A stretch of DNA of 33,471 nt from DASPOF01 sp035626155 (GCA_035626155.1 DASPOF010000073.1:1-33471); one strand, 5' to 3'; numbered from the stretch's first letter, positions 1 through 7,764 are shown. Numbers and translations are program-made. The notes: generated by a model not told the origin, from the letters alone.

Positions 1-522
1 ATCAATCCGACCTGCTCGCTGACGATGCGTCGGGAGTATCCGCATCTGCTCACGGGCGATGACGTCAAGGAGTTTTCCGCCGCGATCGTTGACACGCACG
101 AGCTGCTCTGGTCGCTCAAGACGGAGAACAAGTTCAACCGCGATTTTCGCACCACGCCGGGCAAAATCGCCTATCACATTCCGTGTCATCTGAAGGCCCA
201 GAACATCGGATTCCGATCGCGCGACCTGATGCGAATCATCCCCGGCGCGACCATCGCGACCGTCGATGCGTGCACGGCGCACGACGGGACGTGGGCGATG
301 AAACGGGAGTTTTTCGAACTTTCGATGAAGGCAGGCGCCAAGGCGTTTGACGGGATGCGCGAGGCGGGCGCGCGCGTGATGGCGACCGATTGCCCGCTGG
401 CTGCGGTGCAGATCGAGCAGGCCATCGGCATCCGCCCGATCCATCCCATCGAGGTGCTGGCGCGCGCCTACCGTGCGGACGGGTTTCCCGATCCGGTACC
501 CGAGGCGCCCAAGGAGGGCTGA
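1..522 (+). CDS. Cysteine-rich (CCG-domain) Fe-S oxidoreductase, GlpC/heterodisulfide-reductase-like, 5' truncated
   Basis: The reading frame is open from base 1, so the gene begins outside the window; the first in-frame ATG at 25 is internal to a conserved NPTCSLT stretch. What remains is the C-terminal part of a protein of the GlpC/HdrB-type cysteine-rich family, which carries electrons between Fe-S clusters and a membrane or soluble partner. Visible family landmarks are Cys at codon 13-15, a PCHLKAQNIG motif (Cys codon 184-186), and DACTAHDGTW at 265-294, where the canonical family has a CCG triplet. The later TDCPLAA has a single Cys where CxxC is usual. The next gene follows after 3 bases and encodes DUF3501, the usual partner of this subfamily, so the two form an operon. 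The exact electron donor and acceptor cannot be read from the sequence. Confidence 0.82.
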   Translation: MNPTCSLTMRREYPHLLTGDDVKEFSAAIVDTHELLWSLKTENKFNRDFRTTPGKIAYHIPCHLKAQNIGFRSRDLMRIIPGATIATVDACTAHDGTWAMKREFFELSMKAGAKAFDGMREAGARVMATDCPLAAVQIEQAIGIRPIHPIEVLARAYRADGFPDPVPEAPKEG

Positions 523-525
523 CAC

Positions 526-1107
526 GTGAAGCCGATAACTATCGACGAAGTTCTGACGTTTGCCGATTACGAGCGCGTGCGGCCGCGCCTGCGCCCGCTC
601 TTCATGCACGAGAAGGACCGCCGCCGCATCGCGGTCGGCGCGCATCTCACTTTTCTGTTCGAGAACGCGCAGACGGTCTGGTACCAAATCGCCGAGATGA
701 TCCGCGCCGAGAAGCTCACGGAGCCCGCGGCGATCCAGAACGAGATCGATACCTACAACGAGCTGCTGCCTGCCGCAGGCGAGCTGGTCGCCACCCTGTT
801 CGTCGAGTATGGCGACCCGCACGAGCGCGATGCGGCGCTGCGCCGGCTGGTGGGAATCGAGGAGCACCTGTGTCTGATGCTCGGCGCGCGGCGCGTGGCA
901 GCCGAGTTCGATGTGCGCCAGATGTCGAGCGAGCAGGTCAGCGCGGTGCAGTTCGTGCGCTTCAAGCTGGGCGCGATCTCGCCCGAGGAATTCGTGGGGC
1001 TCGCGCGCGAGGGCAAGCTCGCGCTCGAGGCGAGCCATCCCAGCCTCGCCGCGCGCGCCGCCATCACGCCCGAACTGGCTGCCGCGCTCGGCGAGGACCT
1101 CGGCTAA
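526..1107 (+). CDS. DUF3501 family protein
   Basis: A 193-residue soluble protein with no signal peptide or membrane segment. It opens with MKPITIDEVLTFADYERVRPRLR and contains HEKDRRRIAVGAHLTFLFEN and QTVWYQIAEMIRAE, which I recognise as DUF3501. Members typically sit beside a rubrerythrin and a GlpC-like Fe-S protein; here the GlpC-like gene is directly upstream. The start is GTG at 526, supported by an AAGGAGGG Shine-Dalgarno sequence at 511-517, which lies inside the end of the upstream gene. The 3-base gap implies translational coupling. Function is unknown; a role with the Fe-S protein in redox or peroxide handling is inference from context only. Confidence 0.85.
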   Translation: MKPITIDEVLTFADYERVRPRLRPLFMHEKDRRRIAVGAHLTFLFENAQTVWYQIAEMIRAEKLTEPAAIQNEIDTYNELLPAAGELVATLFVEYGDPHERDAALRRLVGIEEHLCLMLGARRVAAEFDVRQMSSEQVSAVQFVRFKLGAISPEEFVGLAREGKLALEASHPSLAARAAITPELAAALGEDLG

Positions 1108-1142
1108 TCCGGGTTCGGCGGATTCGCCCGCCCCGTTTGTTT

Positions 1143-1166
1143 CCCGCACGAGGGCGGACGTGCGGG
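1143..1166. terminator. Hairpin between convergent genes, possible terminator
   Basis: CCCGCAC (1143-1149) and GTGCGGG (1160-1166) form a perfect 7-bp stem with a 10-base loop. It lies between the stop of the DUF3501 gene and the stop of the convergent DUF2950 gene. A second small GC stem (GCGGC/GCCGC, 1169-1181) follows. There is no clean T-tract on either strand, so a terminator role rests on position and stem only. Confidence 0.35.
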
Positions 1167-1196
1167 TAGCGGCCGGGCCGCGTTGAGTTTCCGCTT

Positions 1197-2198
1197 TTAC
1201 TGGGCCGCTGCCTGCTTGGTTCCCTGATCCGGCTCCGCCAAATCCCAGGTCTCGTCGGGATTATATTCGGTCATCTCACTGGCTATCTTTTCGGTATCCT
1301 GTCCCAAATCTTTCTCAAGCAGCTGGCCGTCCTGGTTGACCATGAACGTCATTACTCCGGATGTCCTGTAGGCCACCGGATATGCGACCAGCGCGAAGCC
1401 GCCCGTCATCTTGCCATCGACGACGTAATCCTTTGCTCCGCCAGCGGCGTTGGCTCCCTGACGAGTTAGTAATCGATAAAGGTAGCCGTGGAAGGGACGC
1501 GGGTTCTTCGATGCGGGCCCGTGGTGTCGATAGCCTTCCCTGGCGGCCTCGGCGAGCATCGGGCCAAGCGGGCTTTCCGGCTGTTCGGGCGCGCTGACCT
1601 TCCAGTACAGGCCGTCCTGCTTCCCCTCGCTGCTTCTGAACTTTTGAGCGTATTGATGCACTGAATCGCCATCGTGGAGAGAGTCAAAATATTCCTTCTC
1701 GGCCGCGGCGATCTGGTTACAAACCTCGATCACGTTTAATTCGTTCGTGCCGATCCGGCGATATGAAGCCTCCTGCCTTCCGTAAGGCACATCGAAATAC
1801 CACTGAGCCCCGCTTTTCTGGAGCGGAATCGGAGCGGGCCAGTTCTCCGCGCCCACGTAAATGAACACTCGTCCTTCGCCGGTAGCGACGAACCGGTGCG
1901 CGACGTGATACTCAGTTGCGAACTGAGACTCGCTTTCCTTGTCCGCGACCGGATCGCCCGAGGAAACCAGGTCCTGTGCCGAAGCGCCCAGAATCGCCAG
2001 CATCGCCGGTTGGTCGTGTTTCGCGACCGCCGCCGCGAGCGCATCGCCTGCCTGCGCGGGCGAGTTGAAGGTCTTCTGGCCTGCCTCCTGTGCGAACGTT
2101 GATTGCAAGCCGCCAAGCCCAATTGCCAGGCCGATGAATATGATGGCTCGCGTGGCGCGAACTGCAGCGCTTCGATTGCCGTCGGTTAGATTAGGCAT
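1197..2198 (-). CDS. Exported DUF2950 family protein
   Basis: A 333-residue protein with a Sec-type signal peptide: a basic n-region, hydrophobic IIFIGLAIGLGG, and likely cleavage after STFA before QEAG. The mature part matches DUF2950: AILGASAQDLVSSGDPVAD near the start, DGLYWKVSAPEQPESPLGP, PFHGYLYRLL, and a C-terminal block with DYVVDGKMTGGFALVAYP and GVMTFMVNQDG. The start at 2198 is chosen because ATG there has GAGGAAG five bases upstream (2204-2210) and begins the signal peptide; the frame stays open to a TTG at 2288. The gene lies 86 bases downstream of a DUF3300 gene on the same strand. These two families are commonly neighbours, so they probably act together in the periplasm or cell envelope. 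Molecular function is unknown. Confidence 0.88.
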   Translation of the reverse strand: MPNLTDGNRSAAVRATRAIIFIGLAIGLGGLQSTFAQEAGQKTFNSPAQAGDALAAAVAKHDQPAMLAILGASAQDLVSSGDPVADKESESQFATEYHVAHRFVATGEGRVFIYVGAENWPAPIPLQKSGAQWYFDVPYGRQEASYRRIGTNELNVIEVCNQIAAAEKEYFDSLHDGDSVHQYAQKFRSSEGKQDGLYWKVSAPEQPESPLGPMLAEAAREGYRHHGPASKNPRPFHGYLYRLLTRQGANAAGGAKDYVVDGKMTGGFALVAYPVAYRTSGVMTFMVNQDGQLLEKDLGQDTEKIASEMTEYNPDETWDLAEPDQGTKQAAAQ

Positions 2199-2284
2199 TG
2201 CTGCTTCCTCACGTGGTGGGGCGTTTCTCGTCGGGCCGATGGAGCGCCCCGGCAAACTGGCCTGTAATCGCCGCATTGCCATGC

Positions 2285-3598
2285 TCAATGCTTATGGCCG
2301 GAAGGCGCTTTCCCGCCGCCGCCGCCCCCATGAGCCGCAGGTGCCGGCGCTCGGCCGCCCGCCGAGCCGCCCATGCTGCTTCGTCCGCGGACGGTCGCGG
2401 CGCGCGCCTCGCCACCCGCGCCATACCCGTGAAATGCTTGTCTATTCAAGCCGGGCGACGGCGCGGTGCCGAAGCCTCGATAATCGCGGGCCGTCGATAC
2501 CTCGGGCCTGGGAACGTTTCTGGCCCCCGAAGGGAATGCTCGTTCGCCGGGCCTGGGCGCCGCCCCAGGGCCATGTGCTTCGGGTCTGATGCCCGGCTGC
2601 GGCGGTGCGCCCGGCCGCGGTGCTCCTGCGACCTCCGGGCGGGCGCCTTCAGGGGGTCGAGTCCAAATTCCCGCCGCGCCGCCGCGAGCGACTTCAGGCG
2701 GGCGCTGGGCCCGTTCGCGTCCCCCGCCCCTCTCGTACGGATAACGCTCGCGAGGACCCCGTCCACCATATATCGGGCGAGTCCAGTATCCGCGATTTGG
2801 AGCGTAGAAGTTAGTAGTGCGGGAAATCCAGACATTATTCTGGTAGATAACGCAGTGATGATGCCAGTCGGTATCCCAATAGCCCCAACCCCAGGCTTCG
2901 TTCGCCAGGATACCAATCAAGATTCCCGCGCCAAACGCCAACACTCCCGCAAGCAGCAAGTCGGCCCCTGTGTATCCCGGATATGGCGCCAGCGGAGCGC
3001 CATACACTGCCCACGGATTGTATGTAGGAACATAGACAACATCGGGATTGACCGGCTGGATAATGACCGTGCCATTCTCGAGGACGACTCTCTGTTGCGG
3101 CGTATCGACCAGGGTTCCAGCCGCACGCGCTCTTTGACGCATCGCCTGGACGGCCGCCAGCACGTCCTGCGGTTGGTAGTAATAGGCCTCGCCGAGTGAG
3201 GAGGTCCACGTTACATTGTTGGCCAACTTCGCCATCACCGATGGGAACTGAGTCAGCGCCTTGATGCTGGGGTCCCACGGCTGAGTATTGACTGCGCCGA
3301 CAAGGTCTGCGCCTGCCAGGCCGGAATTGGAAAGCAACCAGCTATTGGCGTCGGTCACCTGAGATGGATATGTCGCCGCCGCGAGAACCAGCGCGACGAG
3401 ACGGTCCGGATACAACGCAATCGGCGCGACCAACTGGTCCAGTTGGTCCGGCGAAAGCGGAGCCGGGACCTCCGGATCCATCGTCGGATCCACGGTCTGA
3501 GCCCAGGTCACGGAGAGCGAAGAGACGCTCATGCAGAAAACCGCGACCAGGTTGCAGACGAACAATAACCAAAAGCGTCGACGTTTAAGCGCGGTCAT
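2285..3598 (-). CDS. Exported DUF3300 family protein with Gly/Pro/Arg-rich tail
   Basis: A 437-residue protein. ATG at 3598 is preceded by a GGGAGGGA ribosome site (about 3606-3613); a longer frame to 3652 lacks this and would delay the signal peptide. The N-terminus is a signal sequence (RRRFWLLFVCNLVAVFCMSV), followed by the DUF3300 domain: LSPDQLDQLVAPIALYPDRL, ATYPSQVTDANSWL, PSVMAKLANNVTWTSSLGEAY and VVYVPTYNPWAVYG. A hydrophobic stretch (DLLLAGVLAFGAGILIGILA) follows. The last roughly 150 residues are low-complexity, rich in Gly, Pro, Ala and Arg and probably unstructured. It is the upstream member of a pair with the DUF2950 gene. Function is unknown; envelope localisation is supported by the signal peptide. 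Confidence 0.88.
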   Translation of the reverse strand: MTALKRRRFWLLFVCNLVAVFCMSVSSLSVTWAQTVDPTMDPEVPAPLSPDQLDQLVAPIALYPDRLVALVLAAATYPSQVTDANSWLLSNSGLAGADLVGAVNTQPWDPSIKALTQFPSVMAKLANNVTWTSSLGEAYYYQPQDVLAAVQAMRQRARAAGTLVDTPQQRVVLENGTVIIQPVNPDVVYVPTYNPWAVYGAPLAPYPGYTGADLLLAGVLAFGAGILIGILANEAWGWGYWDTDWHHHCVIYQNNVWISRTTNFYAPNRGYWTRPIYGGRGPRERYPYERGGGRERAQRPPEVARGGAAGIWTRPPEGARPEVAGAPRPGAPPQPGIRPEAHGPGAAPRPGERAFPSGARNVPRPEVSTARDYRGFGTAPSPGLNRQAFHGYGAGGEARAATVRGRSSMGGSAGGRAPAPAAHGGGGGGKAPSGHKH

Positions 3599-3640
3599 CG
3601 CCCGCTCCCTCCCAGAGCCCGGTATCAACGTCAAGTCGTT

Positions 3641-3666
3641 TCTCTCCCGCATTTTTGCGGGGGAGG
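3641..3666. repeat. 26-bp imperfect hairpin, copy 1 of an intergenic repeat
   Basis: TCTCTCCCGC, a six-base A/T loop and GCGGGGGAGG form a stem with a GG bulge on the right arm. A second copy with the same 10+6+10 layout lies at 15897-15922. It sits between the permease 3' end and the start of the DUF3300 gene, where it could end permease transcription or fold in the DUF3300 leader. The rest of 3599-3787 shows no gene and no convincing promoter. Confidence 0.5.
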
Positions 3667-3787
3667 ATCACAATTGAGCCGCCGCTACCACCCAACCAGG
3701 ATCTCGGATTGTGAGACTGCTTCAGGCTCGCACCAACCTCGCTGTGTTGCAAGCGCGCAGTTCAAGCCTCGTTCGGGCCGGGATCTT

Positions 3788-4558
3788 TTAAGCGCGGCTC
3801 GGCCGCAAGAGGCTCAGAAAGAAGAGGGCGCCCGCGATCGTGATTATGAACGGCCCGGACTCGCGTCCTGTCGATGCGGCCGCCCAACTGCCGATCACCG
3901 TCGATGTGACCGCCACGACGGTGGCGCAAACGAACATCCCGTTGAGGCTGTGCGCGAGGCGCCGCGCGGTGGCGGCCGGGATGATTATCAGCGACCCCAT
4001 CAGCAACACGCCGAGGTAACGCAGCCCGAGCGCGACAGTCAGCGCGAAGGTCAGCAGGTAGAGCAGGTTCAGCCGCGAGACGTTGATCCCGCTGGTGAGC
4101 GCGATTTCGGGTGAGACGAGCGAAACCAGCAGCGCATTGCGCGCGACCAGAATGAATCCGATCACCGCGGCCGCGCCAAGGAGGCCCGCCACCAGCTCGA
4201 GATTGGTCAGGGTCCCCGGCCCGCCGAACAGGGCCTCGAGCAGCTCCTCGCCCGAACTCATCATCGCGCCCACCGCGAGCGCAACCGAAAACACGACGCC
4301 GGTGATCGTCTCGGTCGAGATTCCGGTGCGGGTCTCGAGCATCCAGATCAAAACCGCGCCTACCGCGAGCATCGCGAGCGCCCCGACAATCGGATGCAGC
4401 TTCAGGATTATCGCGAGCGCGACTCCGGGCAGCGCGACGTGCGAGATCGCATCGGCCGCAAGCGTCATCCGCCGCATCACCGCGAAGCAGCCGACCAGTC
4501 CGGCCGCAACCGCCATCCCGGCCGACAGCGCGAGCGCGCTAATTGTGACTGGCGCCAT
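3788..4558 (-). CDS. Metal-type ABC transporter permease (ZnuB/MntB family)
   Basis: A 256-residue integral membrane protein of the ABC-3 family that imports zinc, manganese or iron. About eight hydrophobic helices are visible. The family landmark RRMTLAADAISHVALPGVALA follows the first helix, and a late cytoplasmic loop reads GSLIIIPAATARRLAHSLNGM. The ATG at 4558 (MAPVTISALALSAG) lies inside the ATPase gene, giving a 20-base overlap; a longer frame to 4633 would add an implausible Arg/Pro/Ser-rich segment. Upstream is the cognate ATPase. No substrate-binding lipoprotein is encoded next to the pair, so the metal cannot be assigned, and the binding protein must be elsewhere or outside the window. 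Confidence 0.9.
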   Translation of the reverse strand: MAPVTISALALSAGMAVAAGLVGCFAVMRRMTLAADAISHVALPGVALAIILKLHPIVGALAMLAVGAVLIWMLETRTGISTETITGVVFSVALAVGAMMSSGEELLEALFGGPGTLTNLELVAGLLGAAAVIGFILVARNALLVSLVSPEIALTSGINVSRLNLLYLLTFALTVALGLRYLGVLLMGSLIIIPAATARRLAHSLNGMFVCATVVAVTSTVIGSWAAASTGRESGPFIITIAGALFFLSLLRPSRA

Positions 4559-5243
4559 GGATGTGGATGCCGACCGAGGTGCCGTAGAGTTCGGCGAGCG
4601 TGCCGGGCGTGAGGGTGGTCTCAGGCGGTCCAAAAAAGGGACGCGAGCTCCCGAGACACAACACGTTGGTCGCGTAACGATAGACGATGCTCAAATCGTG
4701 CGAGATCAGCATTACGGTTACGCCCTCGTCCTCCGCCAGCCGCCGGAGCATCTCATTGAGCTGCTCCTGCCCGGGCTCATCGACGCCCGCTGCCGGCTCA
4801 TCGAGCAGCAGGACGTTCGGGCCGCCGATGAGCGCGAATGCGACGAGCAGGCGCTGGAACTGGCCGCCCGACATCGCGCCGATCGGCAGCGCGAGAATTT
4901 GCGCGCCGAGTCCGACCTCCGCGAGCGCGTGCGCGGTGTCGTGCTCCGATGCCTTCGATATCGCGGCCTTCGCGTGCAGGAAGTCGCGGCCGGTAATCGG
5001 GAGGTCGCGTTCGATGTCGAGCTTCTGCGGGACATAGCCGAGTTTCACCCCGGCGGCCCATCGAATCACGCCCTCGTGCGGGATGGCGCCGATCAGCGAT
5101 CGGAAAAGCACGCTTTTTCCCGAGCCGTTGGGGCCGATCACCGCCAGCGTGCTCGCATGGGCTACGCTGAAGGACAAGTCGCGGATAATCGCCGTCGCGC
5201 CGAATCGCACGCCGAGGTGTTCGACCTCGAGCACGTTGCTCAT
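4539..5243 (-). CDS. Metal-type ABC transporter ATP-binding protein (ZnuC/MntA family)
   Basis: A 234-residue ABC ATPase that powers the adjacent permease at the cytoplasmic face. Visible motifs are Walker A GPNGSGKS (residues 37-44), ABC signature MSGGQFQR (about 124-131), Walker B VLLLDEP (about 145-151) and H-loop LISHD (about 180). The length and the short, His-containing C-terminus (TSVGIHIHGASHN) fit the zinc/manganese importer class. ATG at 5243 has a GGAGG Shine-Dalgarno upstream. The gene is first in a two-gene operon and is divergent from the sigma-54 activator gene. I see no recognisable Zur or MntR box in the 290-base divergent region. Confidence 0.9.
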   Translation of the reverse strand: MSNVLEVEHLGVRFGATAIIRDLSFSVAHASTLAVIGPNGSGKSVLFRSLIGAIPHEGVIRWAAGVKLGYVPQKLDIERDLPITGRDFLHAKAAISKASEHDTAHALAEVGLGAQILALPIGAMSGGQFQRLLVAFALIGGPNVLLLDEPAAGVDEPGQEQLNEMLRRLAEDEGVTVMLISHDLSIVYRYATNVLCLGSSRPFFGPPETTLTPGTLAELYGTSVGIHIHGASHN

Positions 5244-5533
5244 CGCCGCCTCCGCGCAGGCCCGCCGTCAAACTGTCTCATCAGCACGCCGTCCTCTGCC
5301 TCTTACTTTGGTCTTAGCCTGCCCGCCGGAATAAAGATCGGGATTGAAACCACCTAGTATCTTCCTGTACCGACAAACGCCAACGGTTCGGCGCATCGTA
5401 CTCAGACAGACTGCCAGAGATGCGGGCCCGCGCGAAGATCCCCGGCGGGCGGGCGCGAGCCGGCTACCTGCCGGTCATCGCGGCAGTGGACGGTTTGCGG
5501 CCGCCCTTCGGACTCGACACAATTGAAGGCCGG
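5244..5533. other. Divergent intergenic region (ABC importer / sigma-54 activator)
   Basis: About 290 bases separate the two divergent start codons. The AT-richer centre (about 5318-5372) contains TTGAAA at 5344-5349 and TAGTAT at 5355-5360, but these are not at promoter spacing to each other. The activator frame is open upstream to 5420, but its conserved part begins at 5534. No clear operator or riboswitch is visible. Confidence 0.4.
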
Positions 5534-7132
5534 ATGAGCGCCGTCACCGATTCCGCGCGGCTTCGGCTGCTTTACGAGCTCGGATGCTCGTTTGCGGAGC
5601 GCAGCGAACTGCACGAGTTGATCCCGTTCGTCGTCGACAAGTGCCGCGAGGCGCTCAAGGCGCAGGGAATCTCGGTTCTGCTGCTCGATTCCGAACGCAA
5701 TGAACTCTATTTCCCTTACGTCGCGCAGGACGACCCCGAGATCGCGCGGCGCCTGAGCGCGATGAGATTCCCGGCGGACCGCGGAATTGCGGCCGAGGCG
5801 CTCGCCTCCGGGATGCCGGTAAAGGTCGATGACGCTCAGCATGATGAGCGGCTGTACCGCGGGATCGATCGCGACACCGGCCTGGTCACGCGCAACCTGC
5901 TCGCGGTGCCGCTGGTTTCGCGCCGCGGCGCAATCGGAGTGATCGAGGCGGTCAACCATCTTGGCGGCGATCCGTTCTCCGACGATGACCTGAACTTCCT
6001 CGAGACGCTGGCGGGCGGAATTGCGGTCGCGCTCGAGAACGCTCGCGCCCACGGCCGGCTCAAGGAATCGGAAGACCGGCTGAGACAGCAGGTCGCGGCT
6101 CTGCAACGCGATGTCGCACGCGGCGATCTCTTTCCCGAGATAGTGGGTGCGAGCGCCGGCATGGCGCGCGTGTTCAAATTGATGGAGACCGCGGCGCAAT
6201 CCGAAATCACCGTCCTGATCGAGGGTGAAACCGGCACCGGCAAGGAGTTGGTCGCGCGCGGGATTTTCCGCGCCAGCGGGCGCAGCGCGCGCCCGTTCCT
6301 GGTGGTGAATTGCGCGGCGCTTCCCGAAACGCTGCTCGAGAGCGAATTGTTCGGCCATCGTCGCGGCGCGTTCACCGGCGCCTTGCGCGATCAGATCGGG
6401 ATGTTGCGCGCGGCCGATGGCGGCGTGATCTTCCTCGATGAGATCGGCGACATGCCGCTTGCGATGCAGGCCAAGCTGCTGCGTTTCCTCGAGGCGGGAG
6501 AAGTGGTGCCGCTCGGTGAGGCGTTCCCGCACAAGGTCGATGTGCGCGTCCTATGTGCGACCAACCGCGATCTGCGCCTGGAGATCGCTCGGCGCAATTT
6601 CCGCGAGGACCTCTACTACCGAATCGCTGCGTTCCCGATTCATCTGCCGCCGCTGCGCGAACGGCGCGACGATATTCCGCTGCTCGCGAGCCGCTTCATC
6701 GCGGCCGCGGGCGAACGCCAGCACAAGCACATCCGCGGAATCGAACCGCAGGCGCTCGATCTGCTCTCGCGCTACGATTGGCCCGGCAACGTGCGCGAAC
6801 TGCTGAACGAGATCGAGCGCGCCGTTGCGGTCGCCGGCGAGGGCGATGTGATCGGTTCCGATAACCTCTCGCCCGCGATAACCGCCTTCGCCCAAGGCCT
6901 CCAGGCTGAGAATGCCGTCGCCCCGGCGCCCGGTCCGGCGGTGGAGGTCGCCCCCCAGGCGCCGGTAGCCGGGCCAATCGAGCCGCTTCGCGAGGCGCGC
7001 ACCGTTTTCGAGGTCGGCCATATACGAAAAGCGTTGCGCGAATGCGACGGTAACGTGTCGCAGGCCGCGCGACTGCTCGGGCTCTCGCGGGTCAGCCTGC
7101 AAAAGAAGATGAAGGCGCTCGGGCTGCGCTAG
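5534..7132 (+). CDS. Sigma-54-dependent transcriptional activator (GAF-AAA+-Fis)
   Basis: A 532-residue bacterial enhancer-binding protein. An N-terminal GAF domain (about 1-175) probably senses a small ligand or redox signal. A short coiled linker leads to the AAA+ domain, with Walker A GETGTGKE (about 231), the GAFTGA sigma-54 contact loop (about 279), Walker B VIFLDEIGD (about 297) and the arginine-finger region ATNRDL...FREDLYYRI. A Pro/Ala-rich linker precedes a C-terminal Fis-type helix-turn-helix (NVSQAARLLGLSRVSLQKKM). The start is ATG 5534, with GAAGG at 5525-5529; a longer frame to 5420 adds non-conserved sequence. The intact GAFTGA loop means it should activate sigma-54 promoters, and one is found directly downstream (7379-7394). 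The inducer is unknown. The architecture resembles FhlA/NifA-type regulators. Confidence 0.93.
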   Translation: MSAVTDSARLRLLYELGCSFAERSELHELIPFVVDKCREALKAQGISVLLLDSERNELYFPYVAQDDPEIARRLSAMRFPADRGIAAEALASGMPVKVDDAQHDERLYRGIDRDTGLVTRNLLAVPLVSRRGAIGVIEAVNHLGGDPFSDDDLNFLETLAGGIAVALENARAHGRLKESEDRLRQQVAALQRDVARGDLFPEIVGASAGMARVFKLMETAAQSEITVLIEGETGTGKELVARGIFRASGRSARPFLVVNCAALPETLLESELFGHRRGAFTGALRDQIGMLRAADGGVIFLDEIGDMPLAMQAKLLRFLEAGEVVPLGEAFPHKVDVRVLCATNRDLRLEIARRNFREDLYYRIAAFPIHLPPLRERRDDIPLLASRFIAAAGERQHKHIRGIEPQALDLLSRYDWPGNVRELLNEIERAVAVAGEGDVIGSDNLSPAITAFAQGLQAENAVAPAPGPAVEVAPQAPVAGPIEPLREARTVFEVGHIRKALRECDGNVSQAARLLGLSRVSLQKKMKALGLR

Positions 7133-7172
7133 GGCGATCCCAACACCTCTCGCTGGACGTCTGAGCCGTCGC

Positions 7173-7282
7173 GACCCGGGTCAGCCCGGCGAACTCATCC
7201 GGCGATATCGCCCCAATAATCGAGTTGAAGCGGTGCTAGCCTCGCTTAGCGGCTGCATGCCAACGATTGTTCGGGCCGCTAA
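7173..7282. promoter_or_regulatory. Cluster of dyads, candidate enhancer (UAS) for the sigma-54 activator
   Basis: Three perfect dyads occur between the activator gene and the sigma-54 promoter: GACCCGGGTC (7173-7182), GGCGATATCGCC (7201-7212), and TTAGCGGC (7246-7253) with GCCGCTAA (7275-7282) separated by 21 bases. The last pair lies about 110-150 bases upstream of the -12 element, the usual distance for enhancer-binding protein sites. The dyads are directly visible; which of them, if any, the activator binds is inference. The remainder of 7133-7476 holds no gene. Confidence 0.4.
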
Positions 7283-7378
7283 CCGGAGTTATCACCGCGT
7301 GGCTTTGGCGGGTCGGTTGGGGGCCGGATTGTTTCGATACTTCAAGCGAAATTGTAGCGCGCGTGTTTCGGCCGCTGA

Positions 7379-7394
7379 TGGCATCCGACTTGCT
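7379..7394 (+). promoter_or_regulatory. Sigma-54 (-24/-12) promoter
   Basis: TGGCAT (7379-7384), five bases, then TTGCT (7390-7394) match the sigma-54 consensus TGGCAC-N5-TTGCW with exactly 10 bases between the invariant GG and GC. Transcription would start near 7405, about 70 bases before the GTG of the small gene at 7477. It lies 247 bases downstream of a gene for a sigma-54 activator. I found no other site with this spacing and match in the other intergenic regions I read. Confidence 0.72.
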
Positions 7395-7476
7395 GTTTGG
7401 TGAAAGATGAGCACGCAATAGAAATGGCGGCGTGCCGGCCAGACGAATCGATCGAGCAGGTCGGAGGATGTCATCG

Positions 7477-7752
7477 GTGGGACGCGAATCCAACATATTC
7501 AATGATTGCGAGCGCAGACTGAATCCCGATGAAAACGCACTCATCGAAATCCTGAAGCTGCAGTACGAACGCTTCACTCGGCATTTCGGACGTGACCCGG
7601 AAGTCGATGAGCCCCTGTTCTTCGATGCGAACGTGGGAGCGCCGGTGCCGCTGGACCCCGAGGGGACCCGGACGCTCGTGATCGCGGTCGCGATGGCCGC
7701 CAACGTGGACTACCGGCCCGTGCTCCGGATGATGGGTCTCAATCAGGCGTAA
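7477..7752 (+). CDS. Small hypothetical protein behind a sigma-54 promoter
   Basis: About 91 residues, not recognised. It is soluble and acidic-to-neutral, with a helical N-terminal half (CERRLNPDENALIEILKLQYERF) and a tail containing DANVGAPVPLDPEGTRT and AVAMAANVDYRPVLRMMGL. No cysteine pair, membrane segment or signal peptide is seen. The GTG at 7477 is preferred because GGAGG (7463-7467) lies nine bases upstream. ATG at 7468 directly abuts that GGAGG, and the frame is open to 7432. The gene is the only one between the sigma-54 promoter at 7379 and the convergent reductase gene, which ends 12 bases away, so it is the likely target of the adjacent activator. A helical cytoplasmic adaptor or regulator is possible, but nothing in the sequence proves a function. 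Confidence 0.72.
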   Translation: MGRESNIFNDCERRLNPDENALIEILKLQYERFTRHFGRDPEVDEPLFFDANVGAPVPLDPEGTRTLVIAVAMAANVDYRPVLRMMGLNQA

Positions 7753-7764
7753 TCGAAAATCCCG

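Noticed and set aside
2199..2288. TTG start at 2288 for the DUF2950 gene, overlapping the DUF3300 stop
   Set aside because: ATG 2198 has a good ribosome site and begins a normal signal peptide; the extra 30 residues would place a Pro/Arg-rich stretch before it.
3683..3720. Weak sigma-54-like GG-N10-GC on the minus strand upstream of DUF3300
   Set aside because: The spacing fits, but the flanking bases do not match the -24 and -12 consensus.
4083..5357. 424-codon open frame on the + strand across the ABC transporter genes
   Set aside because: It is antisense to two clearly recognised transport genes and shows no family motif.
5402..6532. 376-codon open frame on the minus strand opposite the sigma-54 activator
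   Set aside because: It mirrors the GAF and AAA+ coding sequence, which carries intact motifs on the + strand.
7407..7421. Four-codon upstream reading frame in the small-gene leader
   Set aside because: It is too short to distinguish from chance, and there is no sign of attenuation.
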